Counted from the stretch's first letter, positions 1 through 4,813 are shown. The stretch is 7,411 nucleotides of DNA from Micrococcaceae bacterium UBA6021 (GCA_002427975.1 DIZT01000070.1:2256-9666); one strand, 5' to 3'. Notes: generated by a model not told the origin, from the letters alone. Numbers and translations are program-made.

Positions 1-618
1 CCCCCGGCACCGCAATACGGCCAGAATGCCCCGCAGTTCGGCCAGCCCACCCCTCCGCCTTATGGCCAGCAGCCGTACGGGCAGTCCCCCTACGCCCAGT
101 ACCCCTCTGAGCAGCCCCAGGCCGCCGGATCCAACGGGGTTCCCCAGCTGGTCAACATCTCGTTCTGGCTGCTCATTGCCGCGGGCGTTGTGTATGTCAT
201 CAGCCTGCTGATGGGCATCGGCATGCTCGACGATCCGCAGATCCGGAAGGCATTCGACGAGGCCATGCGCGGCAGCGGCAGCTCTGGCGCGCAGTTCGCG
301 TTCGACGATTTCAAGGGCTTCCTCGCCGGATCCCTCGTGGTCATTGCCCTCATCGGTGCGGGGCTGTACGCACTCGTGGCGTTCTTCGTCCGCAAGGGCA
401 GGAACTGGGCCCGCATCCTCGGCACCGTTTTCGCGGCGCTGTCCATTGTTGGCCTCTTCGGCATGCCGAGCATCGGAACCCTGGGGACTCTCGCGGGGAT
501 CGCAGCCATCGTGCTGCTTTACCTGCCGGCGTCGGCACCCTACTTCCGCAAGCAGCAAGCGTTCGGTAGCCCGTACGGCACCCCGGGCACCACGCCCGGC
601 AACCCATACGGCCAGTAG
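1..618 (+). CDS. Small multi-pass membrane protein with Pro/Tyr/Gln-rich N-terminus (5' truncated)
   Basis: The frame is open from the first base, so the start lies outside the window; 205 codons are visible before the TAG. The first 45 residues are low-complexity, with repeated PYGQ/QYGQ/QFGQ units, and the protein also ends in NPYGQ. Hydrophobic stretches at visible residues about 54-74, 107-131, 138-153 and 159-175 suggest four membrane segments. A polar loop of about 30 residues (DDPQIRKAF...FDDFKG) lies between the first two. A basic RKGRNWAR turn sits between segments two and three. Many actinobacterial membrane proteins have such a Pro/Gly/Tyr-rich cytoplasmic tail, but I cannot assign a function. 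It converges on rex. An internal ATG at 190 would start inside the first membrane segment and is unlikely to be the true start. Confidence 0.8.
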   Translation, partial: PPAPQYGQNAPQFGQPTPPPYGQQPYGQSPYAQYPSEQPQAAGSNGVPQLVNISFWLLIAAGVVYVISLLMGIGMLDDPQIRKAFDEAMRGSGSSGAQFAFDDFKGFLAGSLVVIALIGAGLYALVAFFVRKGRNWARILGTVFAALSIVGLFGMPSIGTLGTLAGIAAIVLLYLPASAPYFRKQQAFGSPYGTPGTTPGNPYGQ

Positions 619-632
619 TCCCACCAGCAACA

Positions 633-653
633 TCCACACCCTACGGGCGTGGA
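633..653. terminator. Hairpin between convergent genes, probable bidirectional terminator
   Basis: A 9-bp inverted repeat with a 3-nt loop lies midway between the stop of the membrane protein gene and the stop of rex. Read on the minus strand it is TCCACGCCC-GTA-GGGTGTGGA, fully paired with one G-U. On the plus strand the same position is an A-C mismatch. There is no U-tract on either side. I infer a terminator for rex (minus transcript) and possibly for the membrane gene from position and stem strength only. Confidence 0.45.
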
Positions 654-673
654 CCCCACCACCCGCCGACGAA

Positions 674-1381
674 CTAGGCGGTCTGGTCCGGGGTCTGCGC
701 CCGCTGTGCGTGATAAGCAAGAATCTGCAGTTCGGTGGCCATGTCCACCTTGCGGAGGTTGACGCCGTCGGGAACCTGCAGCATCACGGGGGCGAAGCTC
801 AGGATGCTGCGGACACCGGCAGCCACCACGCGGTCGCACACGGCCTGCGCCACGGCGGCCGGAAGTGCCAGGACCACCATGTTTGCGCCGGTCCGCTGCA
901 GCACGGCTTCCAGGTCCGCCGCGTCACTGACCCGCAGCCAGCCCACCTCATTGCCAACCACCATCTGGTCGGCGTCGAAAATTGCCACCACGTCAAAGCC
1001 CCGGGACTCAAAGCCGCCATAGCGCGCCAGGGCTTTGCCCAGGTTGCCCGCGCCCACAATGGCGACCTTCCAGTCGTGGGTCAGCCCAAGAGCCGCGGAG
1101 ATGTGACGGCTCAGGTACTGCACCTCATAGCCCACGCCGCGCGTTCCATAGGAACCCACATAGGAAAGGTCCTTGCGGAGGGTTGACGAGCTCACGCCCG
1201 ACGCTTCCGCCAGGGATTCCGAGGATACGCGTTCAATACCCTCAGACAGCAGCGTGTTCAGGGCGCGCAGGTAGATCGTCAGCCGTGCCACTGCTGCGGG
1301 CGGTATCTGTTTGGTAGCTTCTCCGGCCGGCGCTGCCCCTGTACCTTCGACAGCCTGGGGAGATGAATCCAGCGAACTCAC
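674..1381 (-). CDS. rex: Redox-sensing transcriptional repressor Rex
   Basis: Rex senses the NADH/NAD+ ratio. In related actinobacteria it represses respiratory and fermentative genes when NADH is low and leaves DNA when NADH binds. Residues about 28-85 form the winged helix, with the recognition stretch SSSTLRKDLSYVGSYG and the family's GTRGVGY. A Rossmann domain follows with VGAGNLGKA at 109-117 and the acidic FDAD at 135-138 after the second strand. The C-terminal helix region ends in a short tail. I place the start at the GTG at 1381: GGAGGGG lies just upstream, giving 235 residues. A longer frame reaches a GTG at 1414, but that codon overlaps a likely -10 box and has no ribosome binding site. 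The gene is 90 bp downstream of the glutaredoxin-like gene on the same strand. In Streptomyces rex is followed by hemA; here it is followed by a convergent membrane protein gene. Confidence 0.95.
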   Translation of the reverse strand: MSSLDSSPQAVEGTGAAPAGEATKQIPPAAVARLTIYLRALNTLLSEGIERVSSESLAEASGVSSSTLRKDLSYVGSYGTRGVGYEVQYLSRHISAALGLTHDWKVAIVGAGNLGKALARYGGFESRGFDVVAIFDADQMVVGNEVGWLRVSDAADLEAVLQRTGANMVVLALPAAVAQAVCDRVVAAGVRSILSFAPVMLQVPDGVNLRKVDMATELQILAYHAQRAQTPDQTA

Positions 1382-1412
1382 TATCCCCTCCAATGCCTCG
1401 CGTTGTGACTCC

Positions 1413-1442
1413 ACTCTAGAGCCCCGCTACTGCTGCCGACAA
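1413..1442 (-). promoter_or_regulatory. Candidate internal promoter for rex
   Basis: On the minus strand TTGTCG (1442-1437) and TAGAGT (1418-1413) are separated by 18 nt, a sigma-70-type arrangement. A start point about 7 nt further on would give a short leader of roughly 25 nt holding the GGAGGGG site before the GTG at 1381. The -10 overlaps the alternative GTG at 1414, which argues against that start. Just past the -10 is GTCACAAC, containing TCACAA, one half of the known Rex operator TTGTGA-N6-TCACAA. The other half is poor (TCTAGA). This is prediction by eye only. Confidence 0.4.
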
Positions 1443-1471
1443 AGCCAGCGCCATTATGCGCAATCGGTTGC

Positions 1472-1726
1472 CTACTGGGCCATGGCCCGTTGGAGGACGC
1501 GCTCCAGCCGGACTTCGTCGATCTTCCAGAAGTCGCGCTGGATGCCGTCCACCAGCACCACCGGGATTTCCTCCGCGTAGCGCTCACGCAGGTCCGGCAG
1601 TTCGTCCACCTGCTGTTCCGTCCACCCAAGTCCCAGTGAGGCAGTAACGCGTTCGACGGCGTCGCGCGCGTCTGCGCACAGGTGACAGTCTGCTTTGGTG
1701 ATGAGGACTACCTCCGGTTTTGCCAT
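1472..1726 (-). CDS. Glutaredoxin family (DUF836-like) thioredoxin-fold protein
   Basis: This 84-residue protein has the thioredoxin-fold core: strand VVLITK (6-11), redox motif C14-H-L-C17, then a helix and a second half with the cis-proline segment EIPVVLVDG (53-61; Pro55), and a C-terminal helix. The length and the CHLC motif match the small glutaredoxin-like proteins found beside rex in Streptomyces and beside hemA in mycobacteria. It is expected to act in the cytoplasm in thiol-disulfide exchange; its partner is unknown. It precedes rex on the same strand and probably shares transcripts with it. The ATG at 1726 has no clear ribosome binding site, but TACGGT stands 6 nt before it, which suggests a leaderless mRNA. 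A second ATG at 1730 is in another frame. Confidence 0.85.
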   Translation of the reverse strand: MAKPEVVLITKADCHLCADARDAVERVTASLGLGWTEQQVDELPDLRERYAEEIPVVLVDGIQRDFWKIDEVRLERVLQRAMAQ

Positions 1727-1732
1727 GCATTA

Positions 1733-1738
1733 ACCGTA
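1733..1738 (-). promoter_or_regulatory. Candidate -10 element for a leaderless glutaredoxin mRNA
   Basis: TACGGT on the minus strand fits the actinobacterial TANNNT -10 pattern. It is followed by 6 nt and then the ATG at 1726, so transcription would begin at or next to the start codon. No convincing -35 is visible at 17-18 nt. This also explains the missing ribosome binding site. Confidence 0.4.
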
Positions 1739-1759
1739 TCGCCCTTTGGCAGCCGACGG

Positions 1760-1779
1760 CGGCGCGCATCGGCGCGCAC
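1760..1779. repeat. Short tandem repeat in the divergent promoter region
   Basis: Two adjacent 10-bp copies, CGGCGCGCAT and CGGCGCGCAC, differ at the last base. Each contains GCGCGC. They lie between the divergent glutaredoxin and HAD promoters. They could be a protein-binding site, or simply a GC-rich chance repeat. Confidence 0.3.
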
Positions 1780-1799
1780 TGGCATTGCCGGGGATTGAC

Positions 1800-1805
1800 T
1801 AGACT
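1800..1805 (+). promoter_or_regulatory. Candidate -10 element for a leaderless HAD phosphatase mRNA
   Basis: TAGACT fits TANNNT and is followed by 7 nt and the ATG at 1813, so the predicted transcript start falls on the A of the start codon. There is no ribosome binding site at normal spacing before this ATG; the nearest purine run (GGGGA) is about 18 nt away. No clear -35 is seen. Confidence 0.4.
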
Positions 1806-1812
1806 CGTGGAC

Positions 1813-2631
1813 ATGCCCGAGGAGAAGTACGTCGCTGTGGTGACCCAGCCGGATGCGGTGACGCAGACCGGTGAAGCCGCCTTCTTCGACGTCGACAACA
1901 CCCTCATGAAGGGCGCCAGCCTTTTCCACGTGGCCCGCAAGATGCACCAGCGCGGTGCCTTTACCCTGACGCAGGCGGCGGGGTTCGCGTGGAAGCAGTT
2001 CAAGTTTGTGGCGCGCGGCGAGAACATGGACGACGTCCACGCTGTCCGCGATTCCGCCCTCACCCTGGCCGCGGGAATCACCGTGGAAGACGTCAAGGCC
2101 CTGGGCGAAGAGGTCTACGACGAAATGATCGCGTCCAGGATCTGGCCCGGCGCCAAGGCACTGGCGCAGCAGCACCTGCGCGTGGGACGGCGGGTCTGGC
2201 TGGTCACGGCCACGCCCATCGAGGTGGCCGCGGTCATCTCCACCCGGCTGGGCCTGACCGGAGCCCTGGGTACCGTGGGCGAGATTGCCGACGGCATGTA
2301 CACGGGCCGGCTGGTGGGTGACATCCTGCACGGTTCCGCCAAGGCAGTGGCTGTCCAGGAGCTGGCCGACGCCGAGGGCCTGGACCTCAAGCGCTGCTGG
2401 GCCTACAGCGATTCCTATAACGACATCCCGCTGCTGACGCTGGTGGGGCACCCGGTGGCCATCAATCCCGATTCCAGGCTCCGCCGCCATGCCCGGGACA
2501 ACAACTGGCCGGTCTACGATTTCCGTTCCGGCCGCCGCGCCGCCACCCTGGGCCTCAAGGCAGCAACAGCCGGCGGCGCCGTGTACGGGCTCTGGCGCGG
2601 GTACTCCCGAATGCGCGGCCCCCGCAACTAG
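1813..2631 (+). CDS. HAD-IB family phosphatase (SerB-like)
   Basis: This is a 272-residue haloacid dehalogenase-superfamily hydrolase of subfamily IB. Motif I is FFDVDNTLMKG at 24-34, giving the nucleophile Asp26 and acid/base Asp28. Motif II is Thr132 in LVTATP. The motif III lysine is likely Lys177 in HGSAK. Motif IV is YSDSYNDIP at 198-206, giving Asp200 and Asp204 for Mg2+. The cap domain lies between motifs I and II. The C-terminal 30 residues are Ala/Gly-rich and basic, with a weak hydrophobic stretch. Relatives include mycobacterial SerB1 and other SerB/CicA-like proteins; the substrate is a phosphomonoester, but phosphoserine is not proven. I chose the ATG at 1813 because the motif I strand follows a short tail and a -10 box stands 7 nt upstream. 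The frame extends further upstream to an ATG at 1720, but that part looks non-coding. The gene diverges from glutaredoxin-rex, and its stop codon lies inside a long palindrome. Confidence 0.9.
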   Translation: MPEEKYVAVVTQPDAVTQTGEAAFFDVDNTLMKGASLFHVARKMHQRGAFTLTQAAGFAWKQFKFVARGENMDDVHAVRDSALTLAAGITVEDVKALGEEVYDEMIASRIWPGAKALAQQHLRVGRRVWLVTATPIEVAAVISTRLGLTGALGTVGEIADGMYTGRLVGDILHGSAKAVAVQELADAEGLDLKRCWAYSDSYNDIPLLTLVGHPVAINPDSRLRRHARDNNWPVYDFRSGRRAATLGLKAATAGGAVYGLWRGYSRMRGPRN

Positions 2632-2685
2632 GTAGCAGTTGATGTCGTTATGAGGGCTCATAACGACATCTACTGCTACCTAGTT
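2626..2685. repeat. 60-bp near-perfect palindrome at the 3' end of the HAD gene
   Basis: Two 29-bp arms (2626-2654 and 2657-2685) are reverse complements except for one T-T position (2640/2671). They are separated by only GG. The outer part of the arm reads AACTAGGTAGCAGT and the inner part GATGTCGTTATGAG. The left arm includes the TAG stop of the HAD gene. The next gene transcript from the right (bS22) ends earlier, at its own terminator. Such an RNA hairpin could end or stabilise the HAD transcript. The size and symmetry are also typical of dispersed REP-like palindromes. It carries no ORF of its own. Confidence 0.85.
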
Positions 2686-2710
2686 GGGCGGGGCGTTGCA
2701 GCGCAGACAC

Positions 2711-2745
2711 AAAAATGCCCGCTGCCGGGAAGGCAACGGGCATTT
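2711..2745 (-). terminator. Intrinsic terminator of the bS22 transcript
   Basis: On the minus strand a 14-bp stem closes over a TTCCC loop. The left arm is AAATGCCCGTTGCC, the right arm is GGCAGCGGGCATTT with one G-U, and it runs into TTTTT. It lies 20 bp past the bS22 stop. A strong stem plus U-tract makes this the most convincing intrinsic terminator in the window. On the plus strand the stem is followed by CACGC, so it should act mainly on the minus transcript. Confidence 0.85.
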
Positions 2746-2764
2746 CACGCTTTGCGAAGTATCT

Positions 2765-2863
2765 CTACTTCTTATTGCGGCGCTGGTGACGGGTCTTGCG
2801 AAGCAACTTGCGGTGCTTCTTCTTGGCCATACGCTTGCGACGCTTCTTAATAACTGAACCCAC
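2765..2863 (-). CDS. 30S ribosomal protein bS22 (AURKAIP1/COX24-domain protein)
   Basis: This 32-residue protein is extremely basic: about 60% is Lys, Arg or His. It begins MGSVIKKRRKRMAKKKHRK and ends RRNKK. This matches the tiny actinobacterial protein (Rv0500B type) later identified as ribosomal protein bS22 in mycobacterial 30S subunits, where it contacts rRNA near the decoding centre. The start is a GTG at 2863 with a good ribosome binding site (GAGGAA, 6 nt spacing); the stop is TAG. It is too short for most ORF cut-offs. Next upstream on the same strand is the BdtA-like HTH gene, the same pairing seen in mycobacteria (Rv0500A-Rv0500B) and streptomycetes. The 156 bp between them is AT-richer than its surroundings and probably holds a long 5' UTR or a separate promoter that I could not pin down. 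The gene ends in a strong intrinsic terminator. Confidence 0.92.
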   Translation of the reverse strand: MGSVIKKRRKRMAKKKHRKLLRKTRHQRRNKK

Positions 2864-3019
2864 GAAAGTTCCTCACAAACTAGATGCAGTACCTGTCTGA
2901 TGGAAATGGTCCGTGGACAGAGCTACAGACTGAAACAACTGACAGATTCTTACAATGACGTAAAACGTTCCTTAACAGGGTACCGCTTCTTGGCGGCGCC
3001 GTTTGACCGCAGGCGATGC

Positions 3020-3232
3020 TCAGGCGGTTTCGGAGCGGCCGTCCACCACAGCACCCTTGAGGTACTGCTCGACGGCGCTCTCCGGCACCCGGTACGACCG
3101 GCCGAAACGCACCGCGGGCATTTCGCCGGAATGAACCAGCCGATAAACGGTCATTTTAGAGACGCGCATGACCTCGGCCACTTCGGCCACGGTCAGGAAC
3201 TTCGCGTTCGAGAAGTTCTGTTCTGCGGACAT
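3020..3232 (-). CDS. BdtA/excisionase-type helix-turn-helix DNA-binding protein
   Basis: This 70-residue protein has a MerR/excisionase-type winged helix: FLTVAEVAEVMRVSKMTVYRLVHSG at about 12-36 carries the helix-turn-helix, and AVRFGRSYRVP (40-50) is the wing. It closely resembles mycobacterial Rv0500A and Streptomyces BdtA (a BldD target), and is more distantly related to BldC. Orthologues sit next to the bS22 gene, as here. The family is small, cytoplasmic and likely binds DNA as head-to-tail oligomers; its targets are unknown here. The ATG at 3232 is preceded by AAAGGAATAGGGAA, which offers a usable ribosome binding site. No phage or integrase genes are nearby, so an excisionase role is unlikely despite the family name. 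Confidence 0.88.
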   Translation of the reverse strand: MSAEQNFSNAKFLTVAEVAEVMRVSKMTVYRLVHSGEMPAVRFGRSYRVPESAVEQYLKGAVVDGRSETA

Positions 3233-3329
3233 TTCCCTATTCCTTTGCTGATGGATGACGACAGTAACCCCAGCTGTGTTTCATATGCGGTGTGCCGATG
3301 CTGAGCCATCCACCAACCATGTGTTAGAT

Positions 3330-3358
3330 ACTCTAGAGGTTCATGGGGCTGTAGTGAA
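3330..3358 (-). promoter_or_regulatory. Candidate promoter of the BdtA-like gene
   Basis: On the minus strand TTCACT (3358-3353) and TAGAGT (3335-3330) are 17 nt apart. They lie in the 144-bp gap between the DAHP synthase stop and the HTH gene start. The predicted 5' UTR is about 90 nt. No intrinsic terminator was found for the DAHP synthase in this gap, so read-through is possible. Confidence 0.35.
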
Positions 3359-3376
3359 AGTCATCGGCGGTAATCA

Positions 3377-4483
3377 TTAAGCGTTCCGGCGCTTCCGGGC
3401 GGACGCGGCGAGCTGAGCCAGGATCGAAACGGATACGTCCCACTCCATGCACGCGTCCGTGACGCTTTGCCCGTACACCAGTCCGGACTGGCCGGCGGCG
3501 TGCTCGGTGACATCCAGGTTCTGGGCCCCGCCCACCAGGAAGCTCTCCAGCATAACGCCCGCGATCGCCTGTGCAGCCTCGCCGCCGTCCTCCAGCTGCG
3601 CGCCGATTTCCAGTGCCACTTCCGCCTGGCGGTGGTGGCTCTTGCCGCTGTTGGCGTGGCTGGCGTCCACGATCAGCCGGGGGTTGAGCCCCTTGCCGGC
3701 GAGCTTGGCGGAGGCGCTTTCGACGTCGGCCGCCGAGTAGTTGGGTCCCTTGCGTCCACCCCGGAGGATGACGTGGGTGTCCGGGTTTCCGGCGGTGGCC
3801 ACCAGCGAGGCCCGGCCGTCGCCGTCGATCCCCAGGAAAGCCTGGGCGGCAGCTGCGGCGCCGCACGCGTCGATCGCGACCTGGAGGTCGCCGTCGGTCC
3901 CGTTCTTGAACCCAATCGGCATGGAGAGTCCGGAGGCCAGCTGGCGGTGGATCTGGCTTTCGGTGGTGCGGGCGCCGATGGCTCCCCACGAGATCAGGTC
4001 AGCCATGTACTGGGGGCTGATGGGTTCCAGGAATTCGGTGGCGGTGGGCAGCCCCAGCGCGGTGACCTGCTGCAGGAACTGCCGGGCGGCCCGGAGCCCG
4101 GTGGCCATGTCGTGGCTGCCGTCCAGGCACGGATCGTTGATGAGGCCCTTCCAGCCCACGGTAGTGCGGGGCTTTTCGAAGTAGGTGCGCATCACGATCA
4201 GCAGGTCATCACGGTGCTTTTCAGCCTGGCTGACCAGCCGGCGGGCGTATTCCAGTCCTGCCTTGGGATCATGGATGGAGCAGGGGCCCACGATGACCAG
4301 CAGCCTGTCATCCACGCCGTCCATGATGGCGCGGACTTCATCACGGCCGCGCTCGACGACGTCCGTCACCCGGGCGTCCAGGGGCAGCTCGGCGATGAGC
4401 TCCGCAGGCGTGGGCAGCGGCGTGAATTCGCTGACGCGCAGGTTGGACGTGGATTTCGAGGGAGTGGCTGTTGCGGTGCTCAT
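3377..4483 (-). CDS. Class I 3-deoxy-7-phosphoheptulonate (DAHP) synthase, AroF/G/H type
   Basis: It condenses phosphoenolpyruvate and erythrose 4-phosphate to DAHP, the first step of the shikimate pathway. The 368 residues match the E. coli AroG family throughout. Metal ligands by alignment are Cys68 (GPCSIHD), His276 (DASHANSGK), Glu313 and Asp343. The PEP site includes Arg99 and Lys104 in MRTYFEKPRTTVGW, and Lys193 in GFKNGTDG. The feedback pocket is intact: Pro157 (AroG Pro150) and Ser187 (AroG Ser180). The segment EPISPQY resembles the Tyr-sensitive isozyme more than the Phe-sensitive one, but I cannot assign specificity, so no isozyme letter is given. The start at 4483 has AGGA 7 nt upstream. 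The gene is preceded by a leader-peptide and hairpin region, so transcript-level control by aromatic amino acids is likely. Many actinobacteria rely on a class II enzyme; this one may be additional. Confidence 0.96.
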   Translation of the reverse strand: MSTATATPSKSTSNLRVSEFTPLPTPAELIAELPLDARVTDVVERGRDEVRAIMDGVDDRLLVIVGPCSIHDPKAGLEYARRLVSQAEKHRDDLLIVMRTYFEKPRTTVGWKGLINDPCLDGSHDMATGLRAARQFLQQVTALGLPTATEFLEPISPQYMADLISWGAIGARTTESQIHRQLASGLSMPIGFKNGTDGDLQVAIDACGAAAAAQAFLGIDGDGRASLVATAGNPDTHVILRGGRKGPNYSAADVESASAKLAGKGLNPRLIVDASHANSGKSHHRQAEVALEIGAQLEDGGEAAQAIAGVMLESFLVGGAQNLDVTEHAAGQSGLVYGQSVTDACMEWDVSVSILAQLAASARKRRNA

Positions 4484-4508
4484 GTTCGGGTCCTGTTCCA
4501 GATAGGAA

Positions 4509-4627
4509 GCGGGCCCAGATCAGAACCCGCCGGAGAAATGGCGAAGGGCAGAGAGTGATCTCTGCCCTGTTGGCTCTGAAGGAAGTTGGATGCGTGTCAG
4601 TTAGACGCGGGCCCCTCCAGAGCCAAC
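4509..4627 (-). promoter_or_regulatory. Candidate aromatic amino acid attenuator ahead of DAHP synthase
   Basis: Three hairpins follow one another in the minus-strand leader RNA. Segment 1 (4627-4614, GTTGGCTCTGGAGG) pairs fully with segment 2 (4582-4569, CCTTCAGAGCCAAC), one G-U. Segments 3 and 4 (4568-4559 and 4554-4545) form a perfect 10-bp stem, AGGGCAGAGA with TCTCTGCCCT, around a TCAC loop. A weaker third hairpin (4530-4509, GCGGG...CCCGC) ends 15 nt before the synthase AGGA. Segment 2 can instead pair with GGTTCTGA (4527-4520) in the third hairpin, giving 8 bp and a possible alternative fold. Segment 1 starts 2 nt after the leader peptide's Phe codon, and the peptide's stop codon is in the 1:2 loop. 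There is no U-tract after the 3:4 stem, so it might work through Rho, pausing or translation rather than classic termination. Confidence 0.6.
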
Positions 4628-4656
4628 GAAAAATACGCATACCAACGGTTTGTCAT
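4597..4656 (-). CDS. Aromatic-rich 19-residue leader peptide of the DAHP synthase gene
   Basis: The predicted peptide is MTNRWYAYFSLALEGPASN. Four of five consecutive residues (5-9, W-Y-A-Y-F) are aromatic, covering Trp, Tyr and Phe, all end products of the pathway that the downstream enzyme opens. The ATG at 4656 has no ribosome binding site but stands 6 nt after a TATGGT -10 box, so the mRNA is probably leaderless. Leaderless attenuator peptides are known in actinobacteria, for example Cys-rich ones in mycobacteria. The TGA (4599-4597) lies between the two arms of the first leader hairpin, as in trp-type attenuators. The peptide is unlikely to have a role after synthesis; its translation speed would be the signal. 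I infer function from composition, promoter spacing, hairpin placement and the neighbouring gene. Confidence 0.7.
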   Translation of the reverse strand: MTNRWYAYFSLALEGPASN

Positions 4657-4662
4657 AGGCAC

Positions 4663-4691
4663 ACCATAACGGCGCGCTGCGACCGCCGCAA
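4663..4691 (-). promoter_or_regulatory. Promoter of the leader peptide and DAHP synthase gene
   Basis: TTGCGG (4691-4686), a 17-nt spacer and TATGGT (4668-4663) form a good sigma-70-type promoter. The leader ATG follows 6 nt after the -10, so the transcript would start at or beside that ATG. The leader RNA to the synthase ATG at 4483 would be about 173 nt. It is the best -35/-10 pair I see in the window. Confidence 0.6.
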
Positions 4692-4744
4692 AATCGCGCC
4701 CGTCGCACGTCGTAATCCGAGCCCAAGCTCAGCGCTCCCGCCCA

Positions 4745-4810
4745 CCCAAGTGACTCGCATTTGATGCACTCATTTCGCGATTTGGATGCGTTAAGTGCGA
4801 GTCAGTTGGG
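4745..4810. repeat. 66-bp imperfect palindrome after the esterase gene
   Basis: Two 33-nt halves meet at 4777/4778. Of 33 positions, 25 are Watson-Crick pairs; four more become G-U pairs if transcribed from the plus strand, giving 29 of 33. The outer arms are CCCAAGTGACTCGCA and its partner ending GAGTCAGTTGGG; the centre is TTTCGCGA. It begins 3 nt after the esterase stop and lies upstream of the DAHP synthase promoter. Position suggests a 3'-end hairpin for the esterase transcript, but there is no U-tract. It resembles the 2626-2685 palindrome in size, position and outer sequence. Confidence 0.75.
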
Positions 4811-4813
4811 GGA

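Noticed and set aside
1708..2661. Minus-strand 317-codon ORF opposite the HAD gene.
   Set aside because: The plus strand has intact HAD motifs; the antisense frame is His/Gly/Val-rich with no domain and merely starts in the palindrome.
2866..2879. TTTGTGAGG on the minus strand as a Rex operator half-site upstream of bS22.
   Set aside because: There is no matching second half at the right distance, and GAGGAA is explained as the ribosome binding site.
3020..3232. Excisionase of a mobile element.
   Set aside because: The similarity is family-level only; no integrase, attachment site or phage genes are present and the gene sits in a conserved chromosomal neighbourhood with bS22.
3353..3364. 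AGTGAAAGTCAT as a BldD-type site in front of the BdtA-like gene.
   Set aside because: It fits only the older loose AGTGA-n-TCAC consensus and not the later inverted-repeat consensus; it overlaps a -35 candidate and could be chance.
3467..4558. Long plus-strand ORF (363 codons) opposite the DAHP synthase.
   Set aside because: It is a shadow of the synthase in GC-rich DNA: low-complexity Gly/Val/Asp composition, no recognisable domain, and the minus-strand frame carries every catalytic motif.
4341..4640. 99-codon minus-strand ORF beginning MRIFRWLWRGPR, upstream of and overlapping the DAHP synthase start, with two Trp codons inside hairpin arm 1.
   Set aside because: It has no stop before the synthase gene, no ribosome binding site and no well-spaced -10. 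The 19-codon frame from 4656 has the promoter, a suitable stop and richer aromatic content.
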